The notes beneath the pieces were generated by a model, which made no database searches, was not told the origin of the DNA, and was given only the letters and a program-made list of their open reading frames with translations. Positions 19,811 through 28,349 of a stretch of 64,000 nucleotides of DNA are shown here, one piece after another (the first letter of the stretch is position 1; each line of letters begins with the position of its first letter). The stretch comes from Nocardia sp. BSTN01 (GTDB taxonomy: Bacteria; Actinomycetota; Actinomycetes; Mycobacteriales; Mycobacteriaceae). The position numbers were made by a program, and so were the translations under genes. Location of the stretch: the NCBI RefSeq assembly GCF_015354405.1, contig NZ_JADKYP010000033.1:17335-81334 (forward strand). Direction: 5' to 3'.

Positions 19811-19906
19811 TCCGCTCGCGCTCGTTCCGGGATTTGGGGGGATCGGCGCAGTTCGCGTACTGTGGAGTGGTTGCCCAAACCCCCTCGAAACGTGAGTGAG
19901 TGCCCG

Positions 19907-20566
19907 ATGTCCGCCCAGTCCGGTTCCGGTTCGCGTCGTCGTCAGACCGACGCGGATTTCGTGCTGGACACCCGCAGTCTGGGGCGTGCCCCGGGCTCGA
20001 TCCGGCAGGTGCATCGGGTCGTCACCGCCCCCGAGAAGATCGGCTTGGACCTGATCGCGATCCCGGCCGGTGCCGAGATCGATCTCGATCTGACCCTGCA
20101 GGCGGTCTCGGAGGGTGTGCTGGTCACCGGTTCGGTGTCGACGCCGATCGAGGGGGAGTGCTCGCGCTGCCTGGAGTCGTTCACCGACGATCTGGAACTC
20201 GAGATCACCGAACTGTTCGCCTATCCGGACAGCGCGACCGAGCAGACCACCGAGGAAGACGAGATCTATCGGCTCGTCGACGACATGATCGACATCGAGC
20301 CGGTGGTCACCGACGCCGTCGGCCTGGAATTGCCGCTGCAACCGCTGTGCGAACCCGATTGCGCCGGGCTCTGCCCGGAATGCGGTGTCCGGATGGCGAT
20401 TGCGGGTCCGGATCACACGCATGAGATACTGGACCCTCGCTGGGCGGGGCTTGCGAAATTCGCGAGCGAAACCCCCGGCACCGGCGTCTCCGACGCCCCA
20501 TCAGACGTAGACCGATCTCTTGCCGACCGCAATGGTTCGGCAAGTTCGACGACAGAGGAGAAGTAG
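19907..20566 (+). CDS. DUF177 (YceD-family) protein
   Basis: A 219-residue protein of the YceD/DUF177 family, the usual partner of rpmF; family members affect 23S rRNA processing or large-subunit assembly. It shows the conserved [20 protein letters not shown] stretch and a second Cys cluster, [12 protein letters not shown], that probably binds zinc. The tail (about 185-219) is Ser/Asp-rich. The start is not sharp: GTG 19892 is in frame, but ATG 19907 was chosen. It ends 2 bases before rpmF and is co-transcribed with it and probably with rnc and mutM. Confidence 0.88.
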   Translation: MSAQSGSGSRRRQTDADFVLDTRSLGRAPGSIRQVHRVVTAPEKIGLDLIAIPAGAEIDLDLTLQAVSEGVLVTGSVSTPIEGECSRCLESFTDDLELEITELFAYPDSATEQTTEEDEIYRLVDDMIDIEPVVTDAVGLELPLQPLCEPDCAGLCPECGVRMAIAGPDHTHEILDPRWAGLAKFASETPGTGVSDAPSDVDRSLADRNGSASSTTEEK

Positions 20567-20568
20567 TC

Positions 20569-20751
20569 GTGGCCGTTCCGAAGCGCCGGATGTCTCGTGC
20601 CAACACCCACTCGCGGCGCAGCCAGTGGAAGGCCACCGCGCCGACCCTGATCACCTGCCCGAACCGGGCGTGCGGTCAGAAGACCCTTCCGCACATCGCG
20701 TGCCCCAACTGCGGCACCTACAAGGGCCGCCAGGTCACCTCGGCCATCTGA
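20569..20751 (+). CDS. rpmF: 50S ribosomal protein L32
   Basis: A 60-residue L32 starting [20 protein letters not shown], with a four-Cys zinc ribbon (CPNRAC and CPNC). This is the zinc-containing type. The GTG start has an AGGAG site upstream that lies inside the end of the DUF177 gene. It is followed by rnc at 23 bases. Confidence 0.97.
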   Translation: MAVPKRRMSRANTHSRRSQWKATAPTLITCPNRACGQKTLPHIACPNCGTYKGRQVTSAI

Positions 20752-20774
20752 TCTGCCGATCGGGTAGCCGCGAA

Positions 20775-21530
20775 GTGACCGCCGGTAAGGACGAAGCGGC
20801 CGCACCCGCAGCGGGCGATGCCGCTGACCACGCCAGCCTTCTGGAAGCGCTCGGCGTGGAGGTGCGTCCGGATCTGCTCCGGCTGGCGCTCACCCACCGT
20901 TCCTACGCCTACGAGAACGGTGGTCTGCCGACCAACGAACGCCTGGAGTTCCTGGGCGATTCGGTCCTCGGTCTGAGCATCACCGAGCGCCTGTACCTCG
21001 AGCATCCGGAGAAATCCGAGGGGGAGCTCGCCAAACTGCGTGCCAGTGTGGTGAATATGCACGCCCTGGCCGAGGTCGCGCGCGGCCTGGGTGAGGGCGG
21101 CCTCGGCCGTCACCTGCTGCTCGGTAAGGGCGAGGAGCTCACCGGCGGCCGGGACAAGGCGAGCATCCTCGCCGACGGGATGGAATCGCTGCTGGGCGCG
21201 GTCCATCTGCAACACGGCATCGAGGTCGCGCGCGGAGTCGTGCTGCGGCTGTTCGCCGAACTGCTCGAACGCGGTCCCCGGATGGGCGCCGGCCTGGACT
21301 GGAAGACCAGCCTGCAGGAGCTCACCGCGGAACGCGGTATCGGCGTGCCCAGCTACGAGATCACCTCGACCGGTCCCGACCACGACAAGGAATTCACCGC
21401 CACCGCGGTGATCGGCGGCACGGCCTACGGGCAGGGGGTCGGCCGGTCGAAGAAGGAAGCCGAGCAGAAGGCCGCCGGCGCCGCCTGGCAGGCGCTCACC
21501 GCGGACGGTTCCACCGAAGCCGGGGACTGA
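20775..21530 (+). CDS. rnc: Ribonuclease III
   Basis: RNase III cleaves double-stranded RNA and processes rRNA precursors. The 251-residue product has the signature [14 protein letters not shown] (catalytic Glu and Asp) in the first domain and a C-terminal double-stranded RNA-binding domain (about 175-245; [30 protein letters not shown]). GTG 20775 gives a family-like N-terminus with a short Ala-rich lead; the ribosome binding site is weak, which suggests coupling to rpmF. The stop overlaps the mutM start as TGATG. Confidence 0.96.
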   Translation: MTAGKDEAAAPAAGDAADHASLLEALGVEVRPDLLRLALTHRSYAYENGGLPTNERLEFLGDSVLGLSITERLYLEHPEKSEGELAKLRASVVNMHALAEVARGLGEGGLGRHLLLGKGEELTGGRDKASILADGMESLLGAVHLQHGIEVARGVVLRLFAELLERGPRMGAGLDWKTSLQELTAERGIGVPSYEITSTGPDHDKEFTATAVIGGTAYGQGVGRSKKEAEQKAAGAAWQALTADGSTEAGD

Positions 21531-22387
21531 TGCCCGAACTGCCCGAGGTCGAGGTGGTGCGGCGTGGACTCGACGAACACGTCGTCGGCCACGTCGTGGA
21601 ATCGGTCCTGGTCAAACATCCGCGGTCGGTGCGCCGCCACGAACTCGGCGGCGACGATCTCGTCGCCCGGATGGCGGGCCTGCGAATCGAAGCGGCCCGC
21701 CGCCGCGGCAAATTCCTCTGGCTGACCTTCGACGATCCCGATGCCGCACTCGTCGTCCACCTCGGTATGAGCGGGCAGATGCTGGTGCAGTCCGCGCAGG
21801 CGCCGCTGGAGAAGCATGCGCATATCGTCGCCGGACTCGACAACGGCACGCAGTTGCGGTTCATCGATCAGCGCACCTTCGGTGGCTGGGCACTGAACCG
21901 GCTCGTCACGCTCGACGGTGAGGAGCTGCCGGAGTCGGTCGTCCACATCGCGCGCGATCCACTCGATCCCCGTTTCGACGCCGAGGCCGTGGTCGCGCGG
22001 ATGCGGACCAAATCCTCCGAGATCAAGCGCGTGCTGCTGGATCAGACGGTGGTCTCGGGCGTCGGCAACATCTACGCCGACGAGGCATTGTGGCGGGCCC
22101 GCATCCACGGCGAACGCCCCGCCGCGGCACTCACCCGGCCCGCGCTGCGGCAGCTGCTGAGCGAGGTGCAAGCGGTGATGGGCGCGGCCCTCGACGCGGG
22201 CGGCACCTCCTTCGACGCGCTGTATGTCAACGTCAATGGCAATTCCGGATACTTCGAGCGGTCGCTGGCCGCCTACGGTCGCGAAGATGAGCCGTGCCGC
22301 CGCTGCGGCGCTCCGATCCGCCGCGAGAAGTTCATGAACCGCTCCTCCTACTCCTGTCCGCGATGCCAGCCGAAGCCCCGGCGATAG
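21530..22387 (+). CDS. mutM: Formamidopyrimidine-DNA glycosylase
   Basis: MutM (Fpg) excises 8-oxoguanine and formamidopyrimidines and nicks the abasic site. The 285-residue product begins [14 protein letters not shown], with the catalytic Pro2 and Glu3, has the helix-two-turn-helix segment [20 protein letters not shown] and ends in a zinc finger (CRRCGAPI and CPRC). Start overlaps the rnc stop by one base. This is the last gene of the conserved sepIVA-mutM run; the order departs from M. tuberculosis right after it. Confidence 0.97.
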   Translation: MPELPEVEVVRRGLDEHVVGHVVESVLVKHPRSVRRHELGGDDLVARMAGLRIEAARRRGKFLWLTFDDPDAALVVHLGMSGQMLVQSAQAPLEKHAHIVAGLDNGTQLRFIDQRTFGGWALNRLVTLDGEELPESVVHIARDPLDPRFDAEAVVARMRTKSSEIKRVLLDQTVVSGVGNIYADEALWRARIHGERPAAALTRPALRQLLSEVQAVMGAALDAGGTSFDALYVNVNGNSGYFERSLAAYGREDEPCRRCGAPIRREKFMNRSSYSCPRCQPKPRR

Positions 22388-22450
22388 TGGCGAGCACGCG
22401 CTAGATTTGCGGTGTGTCCGATGACGCCACTTCGCATGAAGGGAGAACGG

Positions 22451-23032
22451 ATGCGCAAGCTCACCTACTTCGTGGCCTCGACCATCGACGGGTATATCGC
22501 CACCCCGGACGGATCGGTCGATTTCTTTCCGGTCGGCGGTGACCACGGCCCGGCCATCACCGCCCAGTATCCGGAGACGCTGCCGACCAAGATCCGGGAA
22601 TCGCTCGGGATCGAGAGTCCGGGCGAGAGCTTCGACACCGTGCTGATGGGCCGCAAAACCCATGATTTCGGCGTGCGGACCGGCACGTCGAGCCCGTATT
22701 CACATCTGCGGCAGTTCGTCGTGTCGACCACCCTGCCCGGCGATCCGGACCGGGACGTCGAGCTGATCTCCTCCGACCCGCTGGGACGGGTGCGCGGACT
22801 CAAACAGGAGCAGGGGTCGGGCATCTGGTTGTGCGGCGGCGGCGAACTGGCCCAGGCGCTGCTGCCGGAAATCGACCAGATCTTCCTGAAGTTGTATCCG
22901 ATCGTGCTGGGGCACGGCCGCCCGCTGTTCGGCGCGGGACCGCGGCTGCCGGAGCCGGCGCTGTTCCGGGTCCTCACGGGCCGCGTGTTCGAGGACGGGG
23001 TGGCGTTCGTCAAATACAGCCGGATCCGCTAG
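22451..23032 (+). CDS. Dihydrofolate reductase-like (RibD C-terminal) reductase
   Basis: A 193-residue protein of the RibD C-terminal/DHFR-like fold: MRKLTYFVASTIDGYIATPD at the start, FDTVLMGRKTHDF and IWLCGGGELAQALLPEIDQI, which form the NADPH site. Free-standing members are stress- or antibiotic-associated reductases with mostly unknown substrates; it is not the riboflavin enzyme itself. An AGGGAG site stands before ATG 22451. The stop overlaps the next start as TAGTG, so the two are coupled. Confidence 0.85.
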   Translation: MRKLTYFVASTIDGYIATPDGSVDFFPVGGDHGPAITAQYPETLPTKIRESLGIESPGESFDTVLMGRKTHDFGVRTGTSSPYSHLRQFVVSTTLPGDPDRDVELISSDPLGRVRGLKQEQGSGIWLCGGGELAQALLPEIDQIFLKLYPIVLGHGRPLFGAGPRLPEPALFRVLTGRVFEDGVAFVKYSRIR

Positions 23033-24057
23033 TGGCCGATCATGTTCCGGATCCGGTGGCCGCGCTGCGCGAGATCGCGTTCTGGATGGAACGCGATCGC
23101 GCCCAGACCCATCGGGTCAAGGCCTACCGGCACGCGGCCGATGTCGTAGCCGAGCTGTCCGACGCCGATTTCCACCGGTACCGCGAATCCGGTGCCTGGC
23201 AAGAACTTTCGGGTATCGGTCCCAAGACCGCCGCGGTGATCGAGCAGGCCGTGGCCGGTGCCGTGCCGGGGCGGCTGGTCGAATTGCGTTCCGCCGCACA
23301 GCCGATCGCACCCGCGGGCGCCGAGGTCCGCGCGCTGCTGCGGGGCGATCTGCACACCCACTCCGATTGGTCCGACGGCGGCAGCCCGATCGAGGAGATG
23401 ATGCGGACCGCGCAGGCGCTGGGCCACGAATATTGTGCGCTGACCGATCATTCGCCGCGCTTGAAGGTCGCCAACGGGCTCTCCGCGGAGCGGCTGCGCC
23501 GCCAGTTGGACGTGGTCGCCGAACTCAACGAGCGGCTGGCGCCGTTTCGCATCCTCACCGGTATCGAGGTCGACATCCTCGACGACGGCACTCTCGATCA
23601 GGAGGCCGATCTGCTCGCTCGCCTGGATGTCGTTGTGGCCAGCGTGCATTCGAATCTGCGGGCCGACTCGGCGACGATGACCAAACGCATGGTGTACGCG
23701 GTGGCGAATCCGAACGTCGACGTGCTCGGCCACTGCACGGGACGGTTGGTCGCCGGTAATCGTGGCATCCGGCCGGAATCGTCGTTCGACGCCGAACTCG
23801 TCTTCGAGGCCTGCCGCCGCTACGGGACCGCCGTGGAAATCAACAGTCGCCCCGAACGTCTCGATCCGCCGAGCCGGTTGCTGCGCCTGGCCGTGGAGAT
23901 GGGCTGCCATTTCAGCATCGATACCGACGCGCACGCGCCGGGCCAGCTGGACTGGCAGGGCTACGGTTGTGAACGTGCCGCCGCGAACGGAGTCCCGGCC
24001 GATCGCATCATCAACAGCCTTCCGCTGCGCGAACTTCTGGAGTTCACCGCGCGGTGA
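23032..24057 (+). CDS. PHP-domain phosphoesterase with helix-hairpin-helix
   Basis: A 341-residue protein resembling the C-terminal part of DNA polymerase X. Residues 10-85 contain a helix-hairpin-helix (LSGIGPKTA, 59-67) that in PolX binds DNA; residues 104-335 are a PHP metal-dependent phosphoesterase with DLHTHSDWSDG (His108 and His110), TDHSPRL, GIEVDIL, ASVHSNL, HCTG and DTDAHAP. No polymerase palm is present. It could act in DNA repair or be a histidinol-phosphatase-like hydrolase. GTG 23032 overlaps the previous stop by one base. The convergent DUF350 gene ends 12 bases away. Confidence 0.87.
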   Translation: MADHVPDPVAALREIAFWMERDRAQTHRVKAYRHAADVVAELSDADFHRYRESGAWQELSGIGPKTAAVIEQAVAGAVPGRLVELRSAAQPIAPAGAEVRALLRGDLHTHSDWSDGGSPIEEMMRTAQALGHEYCALTDHSPRLKVANGLSAERLRRQLDVVAELNERLAPFRILTGIEVDILDDGTLDQEADLLARLDVVVASVHSNLRADSATMTKRMVYAVANPNVDVLGHCTGRLVAGNRGIRPESSFDAELVFEACRRYGTAVEINSRPERLDPPSRLLRLAVEMGCHFSIDTDAHAPGQLDWQGYGCERAAANGVPADRIINSLPLRELLEFTAR

Positions 24058-24069
24058 CGCCGGTGATCG

Positions 24070-24522
24070 TCAGAGGATCGCGAACGCGACGACCATGCCG
24101 ATCGCCAGATGCGCGGCGGCCACCAGCAGCGACTGAATCCGATAGGTGGGCGATTTCAGCAGATCGCCGATGTGCAGGCCGACCAGCCATTCCAGCAACC
24201 GGATGGAGACCACCTGCGCGATGATGCCCACCAGCCCGTAGATCCCGGTGGCGATGAGGCCCTCGGTGAGCCGCCCGCCGGAGGAGTAGATCGCCAGCAC
24301 CACGATCAACGCCATACTCACCATGCCCGCGGAGGCGATGACGACCGCGTTCGGATTCCCGGCGGCGACCATCTTGCGCAGCGGTCCGGGCGTGGAGCTG
24401 TCGATGGCCTGGAAGCCGATCAGCATCAGGGCCAGACCCAGCACCGCGTACAGCGCGATCGCGCCGACGCCGTGACCGACGGAGCTCCAATACCCTGATT
24501 CGAGCGCGAGGGTGGACGACAC
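24070..24522 (-). CDS. DUF350 membrane protein (YjfL-like)
   Basis: A 150-residue membrane protein with four predicted helices, of the DUF350 family (E. coli YjfL). It begins with GTG 24522 behind a near-perfect GGAGGA ribosome binding site, 36 bases past the ATP-grasp gene. DUF350 proteins recur beside glutathionylspermidine-synthase-like ATP-grasp enzymes and small membrane proteins, exactly as here. Biochemical role unknown; a channel or membrane-sensor function has been proposed for the family. Confidence 0.85.
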   Translation of the reverse strand: MSSTLALESGYWSSVGHGVGAIALYAVLGLALMLIGFQAIDSSTPGPLRKMVAAGNPNAVVIASAGMVSMALIVVLAIYSSGGRLTEGLIATGIYGLVGIIAQVVSIRLLEWLVGLHIGDLLKSPTYRIQSLLVAAAHLAIGMVVAFAIL

Positions 24523-24558
24523 AGATTCCTCCGGTGATGTTGATCGAGTCGCTGAATG

Positions 24559-25725
24559 CTACTTGGTCGGAATGCGATGCGGAACGAAGGTGGCGCCGTC
24601 GTCGGTGATCAGGCCGGGTGATTCGCGGATGCCGAGACCGGCCGAGGTGTCGCCGACGATCCAGGCGCCGAGCACCGGGCGCAGGCCGTCGAAATCCGGT
24701 AGCGGATCCAGGAGTTGGTAGACGAACCCCTCCTCGCCGTACACGCCGCCGGTCGAGGTTTCCATCCCGGCGCCGACGATGGTCATATTGGCGCCCTCAC
24801 GACCCAGCTTCGGTTTGCGGATGTACTCGGTGAGTTCGTGCGGATCGTCGAGATAGGCCGGCAGCAGATTCGGATGCCCGGGATACATCTCCCACAGCAC
24901 CGCCAGCAGCGCCTTGTTGGACAGCAGTGTCTTCCACAGGGGTTCGACCCAGGCGGTCTCGGGGACCGAGTCCACCACGCGCCTGCCGAAATCGTCGTCG
25001 AGGGCCCATTCCCACGGGTACAGCTTGAAGATCGAACCGATCGGCGCCTCGGCCAGATCGACGAAACGCTCCAGCTCGGTGTCGAAGCCGATCTCCTCGA
25101 TCGGCAGCGCGATGGTGTCGAACCCGGCCTCGGCGGCGGTTTCCTGCATATACGCGGTGGTCACGTTGTCCTCGCCGGAGGCGTCGGCCGAGGACCAGGT
25201 GAAGTGCAGCTGGTTGGTGGGCAGCTGGTCGAGCAGCTCGCCCCAGCGCTCGACGAGGCGTTCGTGCAGGGAATTCCACTGGTCGTCGTCGGGATAGACG
25301 TCGGTGAGCCAGTGCCACTGCACGATGGCCGCTTCCAGCAGCGAGGTCGGCGTATCGGCGTTGTACTCCAGCAGTTTCGCCGGTCCGCGGCCGTCGTAGC
25401 GCAGGTCGAAACGTCCGTAGACGTAGGGGTCGCTGCGCTGCCACGATTTCTTGATCGGCTCCCAACTCCATTCGGGCAGGCCGAAATCGGCGAAACGCTC
25501 GGTGAGCACGATCTGCTCGACCGCGTGCAGGCACATCGAATGCAGCACCTCGACCTGGGCCTCGAGCGCGAGGATTTCGTCGAGATCGAATTCGTAGTGC
25601 ACCGATTCGTCCCAGTACGGGCGCGACTGTCCGTTCGCGTCGCGGCCGGGCGAGCCGAATACCAGCCCTTGATCGGCGATGATCTTCTGCCAGCCGGTAC
25701 GTTGCCGGTTGCGCATCCGACGCAT
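24559..25725 (-). CDS. Glutathionylspermidine synthase-like ATP-grasp protein (YjfC/YgiC-like)
   Basis: A 388-residue ATP-grasp enzyme of the glutathionylspermidine synthase family, lacking the amidase half of E. coli Gsp. Landmarks: RPYWDESVHYEF near the N-terminus, DPYVYGRFDLRYDG, LLEYNADTPTSLLEAA, FKLYPWEWALDD, SNKALLAVLWEM, KPKLGREGANMTIV and LGAWIVGDTSAGLGIRES. It should ligate an amine to a carboxylate using ATP, but the substrate is unknown (peptide or protein C-termini have been suggested). Its ATG follows the stop of the upstream gene directly (TAGATG), so the two are co-translated. Confidence 0.87.
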   Translation of the reverse strand: MRRMRNRQRTGWQKIIADQGLVFGSPGRDANGQSRPYWDESVHYEFDLDEILALEAQVEVLHSMCLHAVEQIVLTERFADFGLPEWSWEPIKKSWQRSDPYVYGRFDLRYDGRGPAKLLEYNADTPTSLLEAAIVQWHWLTDVYPDDDQWNSLHERLVERWGELLDQLPTNQLHFTWSSADASGEDNVTTAYMQETAAEAGFDTIALPIEEIGFDTELERFVDLAEAPIGSIFKLYPWEWALDDDFGRRVVDSVPETAWVEPLWKTLLSNKALLAVLWEMYPGHPNLLPAYLDDPHELTEYIRKPKLGREGANMTIVGAGMETSTGGVYGEEGFVYQLLDPLPDFDGLRPVLGAWIVGDTSAGLGIRESPGLITDDGATFVPHRIPTK

Positions 25726-26706
25726 CTAGGAGCCTCCACTGGTGGAACCGGATTTACTGCCGAGACCGCCTCGTACGACGGTCCCGCTCTTGGTGCTGAC
25801 GGTGGCTTTCTTCGGCGCGACCGTGCTACCGCCGACGGGCGCGCGCCCGACGGTGTTGTTGCCGCCGTAGTAATAGCGGTACTGGTGGCCGTTGTAGAGG
25901 AAGATGCCGGGCCCGAGCCCGCCACCGCCGTAATAGCCGCCGCTGCTGGCATAGGACTGGGCACGGACGCAGTCGTCGTCGGGGACGACCTGCTGGTTCC
26001 CGTTGTCGTCGGTGATGCAGTAGGCGGTCACATTCGCCGGGCGGTGTGCGGCCTGGTAGGCGAGATAACCGGTGCCGACCACCGCGGCGATGCCGGCGAC
26101 CGCCACGCCGCCGATGAGCAGCCGTTTGCGGTTGCGCCGCTTGGTTTCCGCGGCCTCGGCCGCGGCCCGTTCGGCCTCTTCGGCGCGTTTGCGGGCCTTG
26201 TCGCGCGCTCGCGCTTCGGCCACCGTCGGCGGCCGGGGCTGGGTGACGCCGGCCTCCTGCCGCTGCATGCTGCCGCGCATCCGCCGGGGCTTACCGGTTT
26301 CGCCCGCGCCGCCGGTGTTCTCACCTTCGGATCCGGTCGGCCCCCCGGCGTCGGCGCCGAAAGCGTTGTCCGCCAGCGGGTTCGGCACGCCCGGGGTGGC
26401 GAGGCCGGGAATCGGTGCGGTGGGGTCCGGCAAGCCGGGCAGGATGGGTGTACCCGGAAGAGTCGGCGCGGTCTGCGGATTCGGGAGGGTGAGGTCCGGT
26501 TCGCCCAGGCGTCGCGTCGGTTCCGCGTCGGGCCCGCCGCCCGCGCCGCCGGGCTGTGCGCCGAAACGCACCGTCGGATCCGAGGCGCCGATTCCTTTCG
26601 ACTGTCCGGACTCCGGGCCGCCGGTGCTGTCGTCCCCCGCGGGCGGGGTGTCGCGGGGGTCGTGCGAATCCCGATCCCCGGATCCGCCCGGCTCATGTGT
26701 TGCCAA
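25726..26706 (-). CDS. Single-pass membrane protein with Gly/Tyr-rich tail (possible YgiB/YjfM-like)
   Basis: A 326-residue protein of unknown function: residues 1-165 Pro/Gly/Asp-rich and disordered, 166-195 a charged Arg/Ala/Glu helix, a transmembrane helix at about 196-217, then a short external part with Cys230 and Cys246 and a Gly/Tyr/Ser tail. The external part (VTAYCITDDNGNQQVVPDD followed by a Gly-Tyr run) recalls DUF1190 (YgiB/YjfM), the usual partner of YjfC-type ATP-grasp enzymes; this link is inference. The start is TTG 26706 with AGGAG 7 bases upstream. First gene of the three-gene operon. Confidence 0.78.
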   Translation of the reverse strand: MATHEPGGSGDRDSHDPRDTPPAGDDSTGGPESGQSKGIGASDPTVRFGAQPGGAGGGPDAEPTRRLGEPDLTLPNPQTAPTLPGTPILPGLPDPTAPIPGLATPGVPNPLADNAFGADAGGPTGSEGENTGGAGETGKPRRMRGSMQRQEAGVTQPRPPTVAEARARDKARKRAEEAERAAAEAAETKRRNRKRLLIGGVAVAGIAAVVGTGYLAYQAAHRPANVTAYCITDDNGNQQVVPDDDCVRAQSYASSGGYYGGGGLGPGIFLYNGHQYRYYYGGNNTVGRAPVGGSTVAPKKATVSTKSGTVVRGGLGSKSGSTSGGS

Positions 26707-26730
26707 CGATCGACTCCTGTATCCCCGCCG

Positions 26731-27012
26731 CTACCGTTCCTCGAACCCGGTGATTCCGCCGAGGGCGGCGCCCCAGTTTTCCACAACCAGATCGACTCGA
26801 CCAGGAGTGTCACCCGACCGCAACAATGCCAGCAAACGCTCGCATGCCGGTCGCGGCCCCTCGGCCACCACGTGCACACGCCCGTCCCGGGTGTTGCGGG
26901 CGTGGCCCACCACACCGAGCTCCAGCGCCCGCGCGCGCGTCCACCAGCGGAACCCGACGCCCTGCACGTAGCCGTGCACCCAGGCGCTGAGCCGGACGGG
27001 GTCGGAGCTCAC
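26731..27012 (-). CDS. acyP: Acylphosphatase
   Basis: A 93-residue acylphosphatase, hydrolysing carboxyl-phosphate bonds of small acyl phosphates. The signature VHGYVQGVGFRWWTR contains the phosphate-binding loop and catalytic Arg, and NTRDGRVHVVAEG holds the catalytic Asn. GTG 27012 overlaps the osmC stop as GTGA, so it is coupled to osmC. In M. tuberculosis osmC-acyP precede smc; here the pair is on the opposite strand and about 19 kb from smc. Confidence 0.92.
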   Translation of the reverse strand: MSSDPVRLSAWVHGYVQGVGFRWWTRARALELGVVGHARNTRDGRVHVVAEGPRPACERLLALLRSGDTPGRVDLVVENWGAALGGITGFEER

Positions 27013-27524
27013 GAGTCGATCTTGTCGATCTGGAACGTCAGGTTCACCGTGGTGCCCGCCTTCAGCGTCCGTCCGACTGTGCACACCTTGTCGATGGCGC
27101 GCTGCACGGTGACCAGCAATCGCTGGCGTCCGGCCTCGTCGAGTTCGGACAGATCCAGCTCGACGACCTCCTTCAGCTCCGGATACACCTCGTTCTCGCG
27201 GTCGGCGTCGCCGGAGACGCGGATGGTGGTGTCGTAGTTCTCGCCGAGCCGATTGGACAGCGGGAAGTCCGAACTCATCCCGGTGCAGGCGGCCAGCGCG
27301 ATCTTCAGCAGCTCACCGGGGGTGAAGACGCCCTCGACGCCGTCGGAGCCGATGAGCACCTCCGCCCCGCGCGAACTGCGCCCGGTGTAGCGGCGGGTGC
27401 CGGTCCGCTCCACCCACAGGTCGGTCACCGGCTTCGGTGCCTTGGTCTGCGGCGCGGCCGCGACGGTCGCGGGCTGCGCCGAGGCGGCGGTGGGTGCGGC
27501 GGAGTTGGCGGTCTGTTCGGACAT
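27009..27524 (-). CDS. OsmC-family peroxiredoxin
   Basis: A 171-residue OsmC/Ohr-family protein (Rv2923c-like), a thiol peroxidase that reduces organic hydroperoxides. Both redox cysteines are visible: ALAACTGMSSDFPL and KVCTVGRTLKAG, with the conserved GELLKIALAAC lead-in. The first 35 residues (MSEQTANSAAPTAASAQPAT and on) are Ala/Thr-rich and disordered, giving a longer head than usual. The ATG at 27524 was chosen over the upstream frame, which is not conserved-looking. Confidence 0.88.
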   Translation of the reverse strand: MSEQTANSAAPTAASAQPATVAAAPQTKAPKPVTDLWVERTGTRRYTGRSSRGAEVLIGSDGVEGVFTPGELLKIALAACTGMSSDFPLSNRLGENYDTTIRVSGDADRENEVYPELKEVVELDLSELDEAGRQRLLVTVQRAIDKVCTVGRTLKAGTTVNLTFQIDKIDS

Positions 27525-27641
27525 ACCGTCGATCCTGCCATCGGGGCCGGCGCAGCCGCATCGCACACCGGCTTTCACCACGGCGTGAGTGGAGGGTTGT
27601 GTCCGATATCACCGGTTTTGTCCAGCTCGGGCGCGGTCGGG

Positions 27642-28349
27642 TCAGACCTGGAAGCGGTACCCCATGCCGGCCTCGGTCAGCAGATGTTTCGGCTGGGACG
27701 GATCGTCTTCGAGCTTGCGCCGCAGCTGCGCCAGATACACCCGCAGATAGTGGGTTTCGGTCGCGTACGTCGGCCCCCACACCTCGCGCAGCAGTTCGCG
27801 ACGCCCCACCAGCTTGCCCTGATTGCGCACCAGCATCTCCAGCACACCCCATTCGGTCGGCGTGAGGTGGACGTCGCGGCCGCCGCGGACGACCTTCTTC
27901 GCCGCGAGATCGACGGTGAACGAGGAGGTTTCGACAATCGGCGCGGACTCCTCGGCCGCCGAGGCGGAACGCCGCACCGCCGCCCGCAGGCGGGCGAGCA
28001 GTTCGTCCATGCCGAACGGCTTGGTGACGTAGTCGTCGGCTCCGGTGTCGAGGGCCTGCACCTTGTCCGAGGAATCGGTGCGGGCCGAGAGCACGATGAC
28101 CGGCATCGAACTCCAGCCGCGAATTCCGGCCAGCACCTCGACACCATCGATATCGGGCAGGCCCAGATCCAGCACGACCACGTCGGGATGTTTCTCCGCC
28201 GCCGCTCGCAGGGCCGCCGCGCCCGTGGCCGCGGTGATCACGTCATAGCCGCGCACCGAGAGGTTGATCCGCAGTGCGCGCAGGATCTGCGGTTCGTCGT
28301 CGACGACCAGCACCCGGACGGCGGCCGGCGGTCGTTCGGCCGAGGTCAC
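27642..28349 (-). CDS. kdpE: KdpE response regulator
   Basis: An OmpR-type response regulator of 235 residues: receiver with VLVVDDEP (Asp17/18) and phospho-acceptor Asp61 in VVVLDLGLPDIDG, then a winged-helix DNA-binding domain (LTPTEWGVLEMLVRN, about 160-235). It pairs with KdpD, which is directly upstream; the GTG start overlaps the kdpD stop (GTGA). It should activate kdpFABC under K+ limitation or salt stress, via sites in the divergent kdpD/kdpF gap. Confidence 0.95.
   Translation of the reverse strand: MTSAERPPAAVRVLVVDDEPQILRALRINLSVRGYDVITAATGAAALRAAAEKHPDVVVLDLGLPDIDGVEVLAGIRGWSSMPVIVLSARTDSSDKVQALDTGADDYVTKPFGMDELLARLRAAVRRSASAAEESAPIVETSSFTVDLAAKKVVRGGRDVHLTPTEWGVLEMLVRNQGKLVGRRELLREVWGPTYATETHYLRVYLAQLRRKLEDDPSQPKHLLTEAGMGYRFQV

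Noticed and set aside
18215-20422. A 735-codon minus-strand frame across GtrA and sepIVA
   Set aside because: It joins the antisense of several genes; only its end is the GtrA protein in another frame with a proper start at 18843.
24715-27237. An 840-codon open frame on the plus strand
   Set aside because: Antisense to the ATP-grasp, membrane-protein and acylphosphatase genes, which show family motifs; no domain in this frame.
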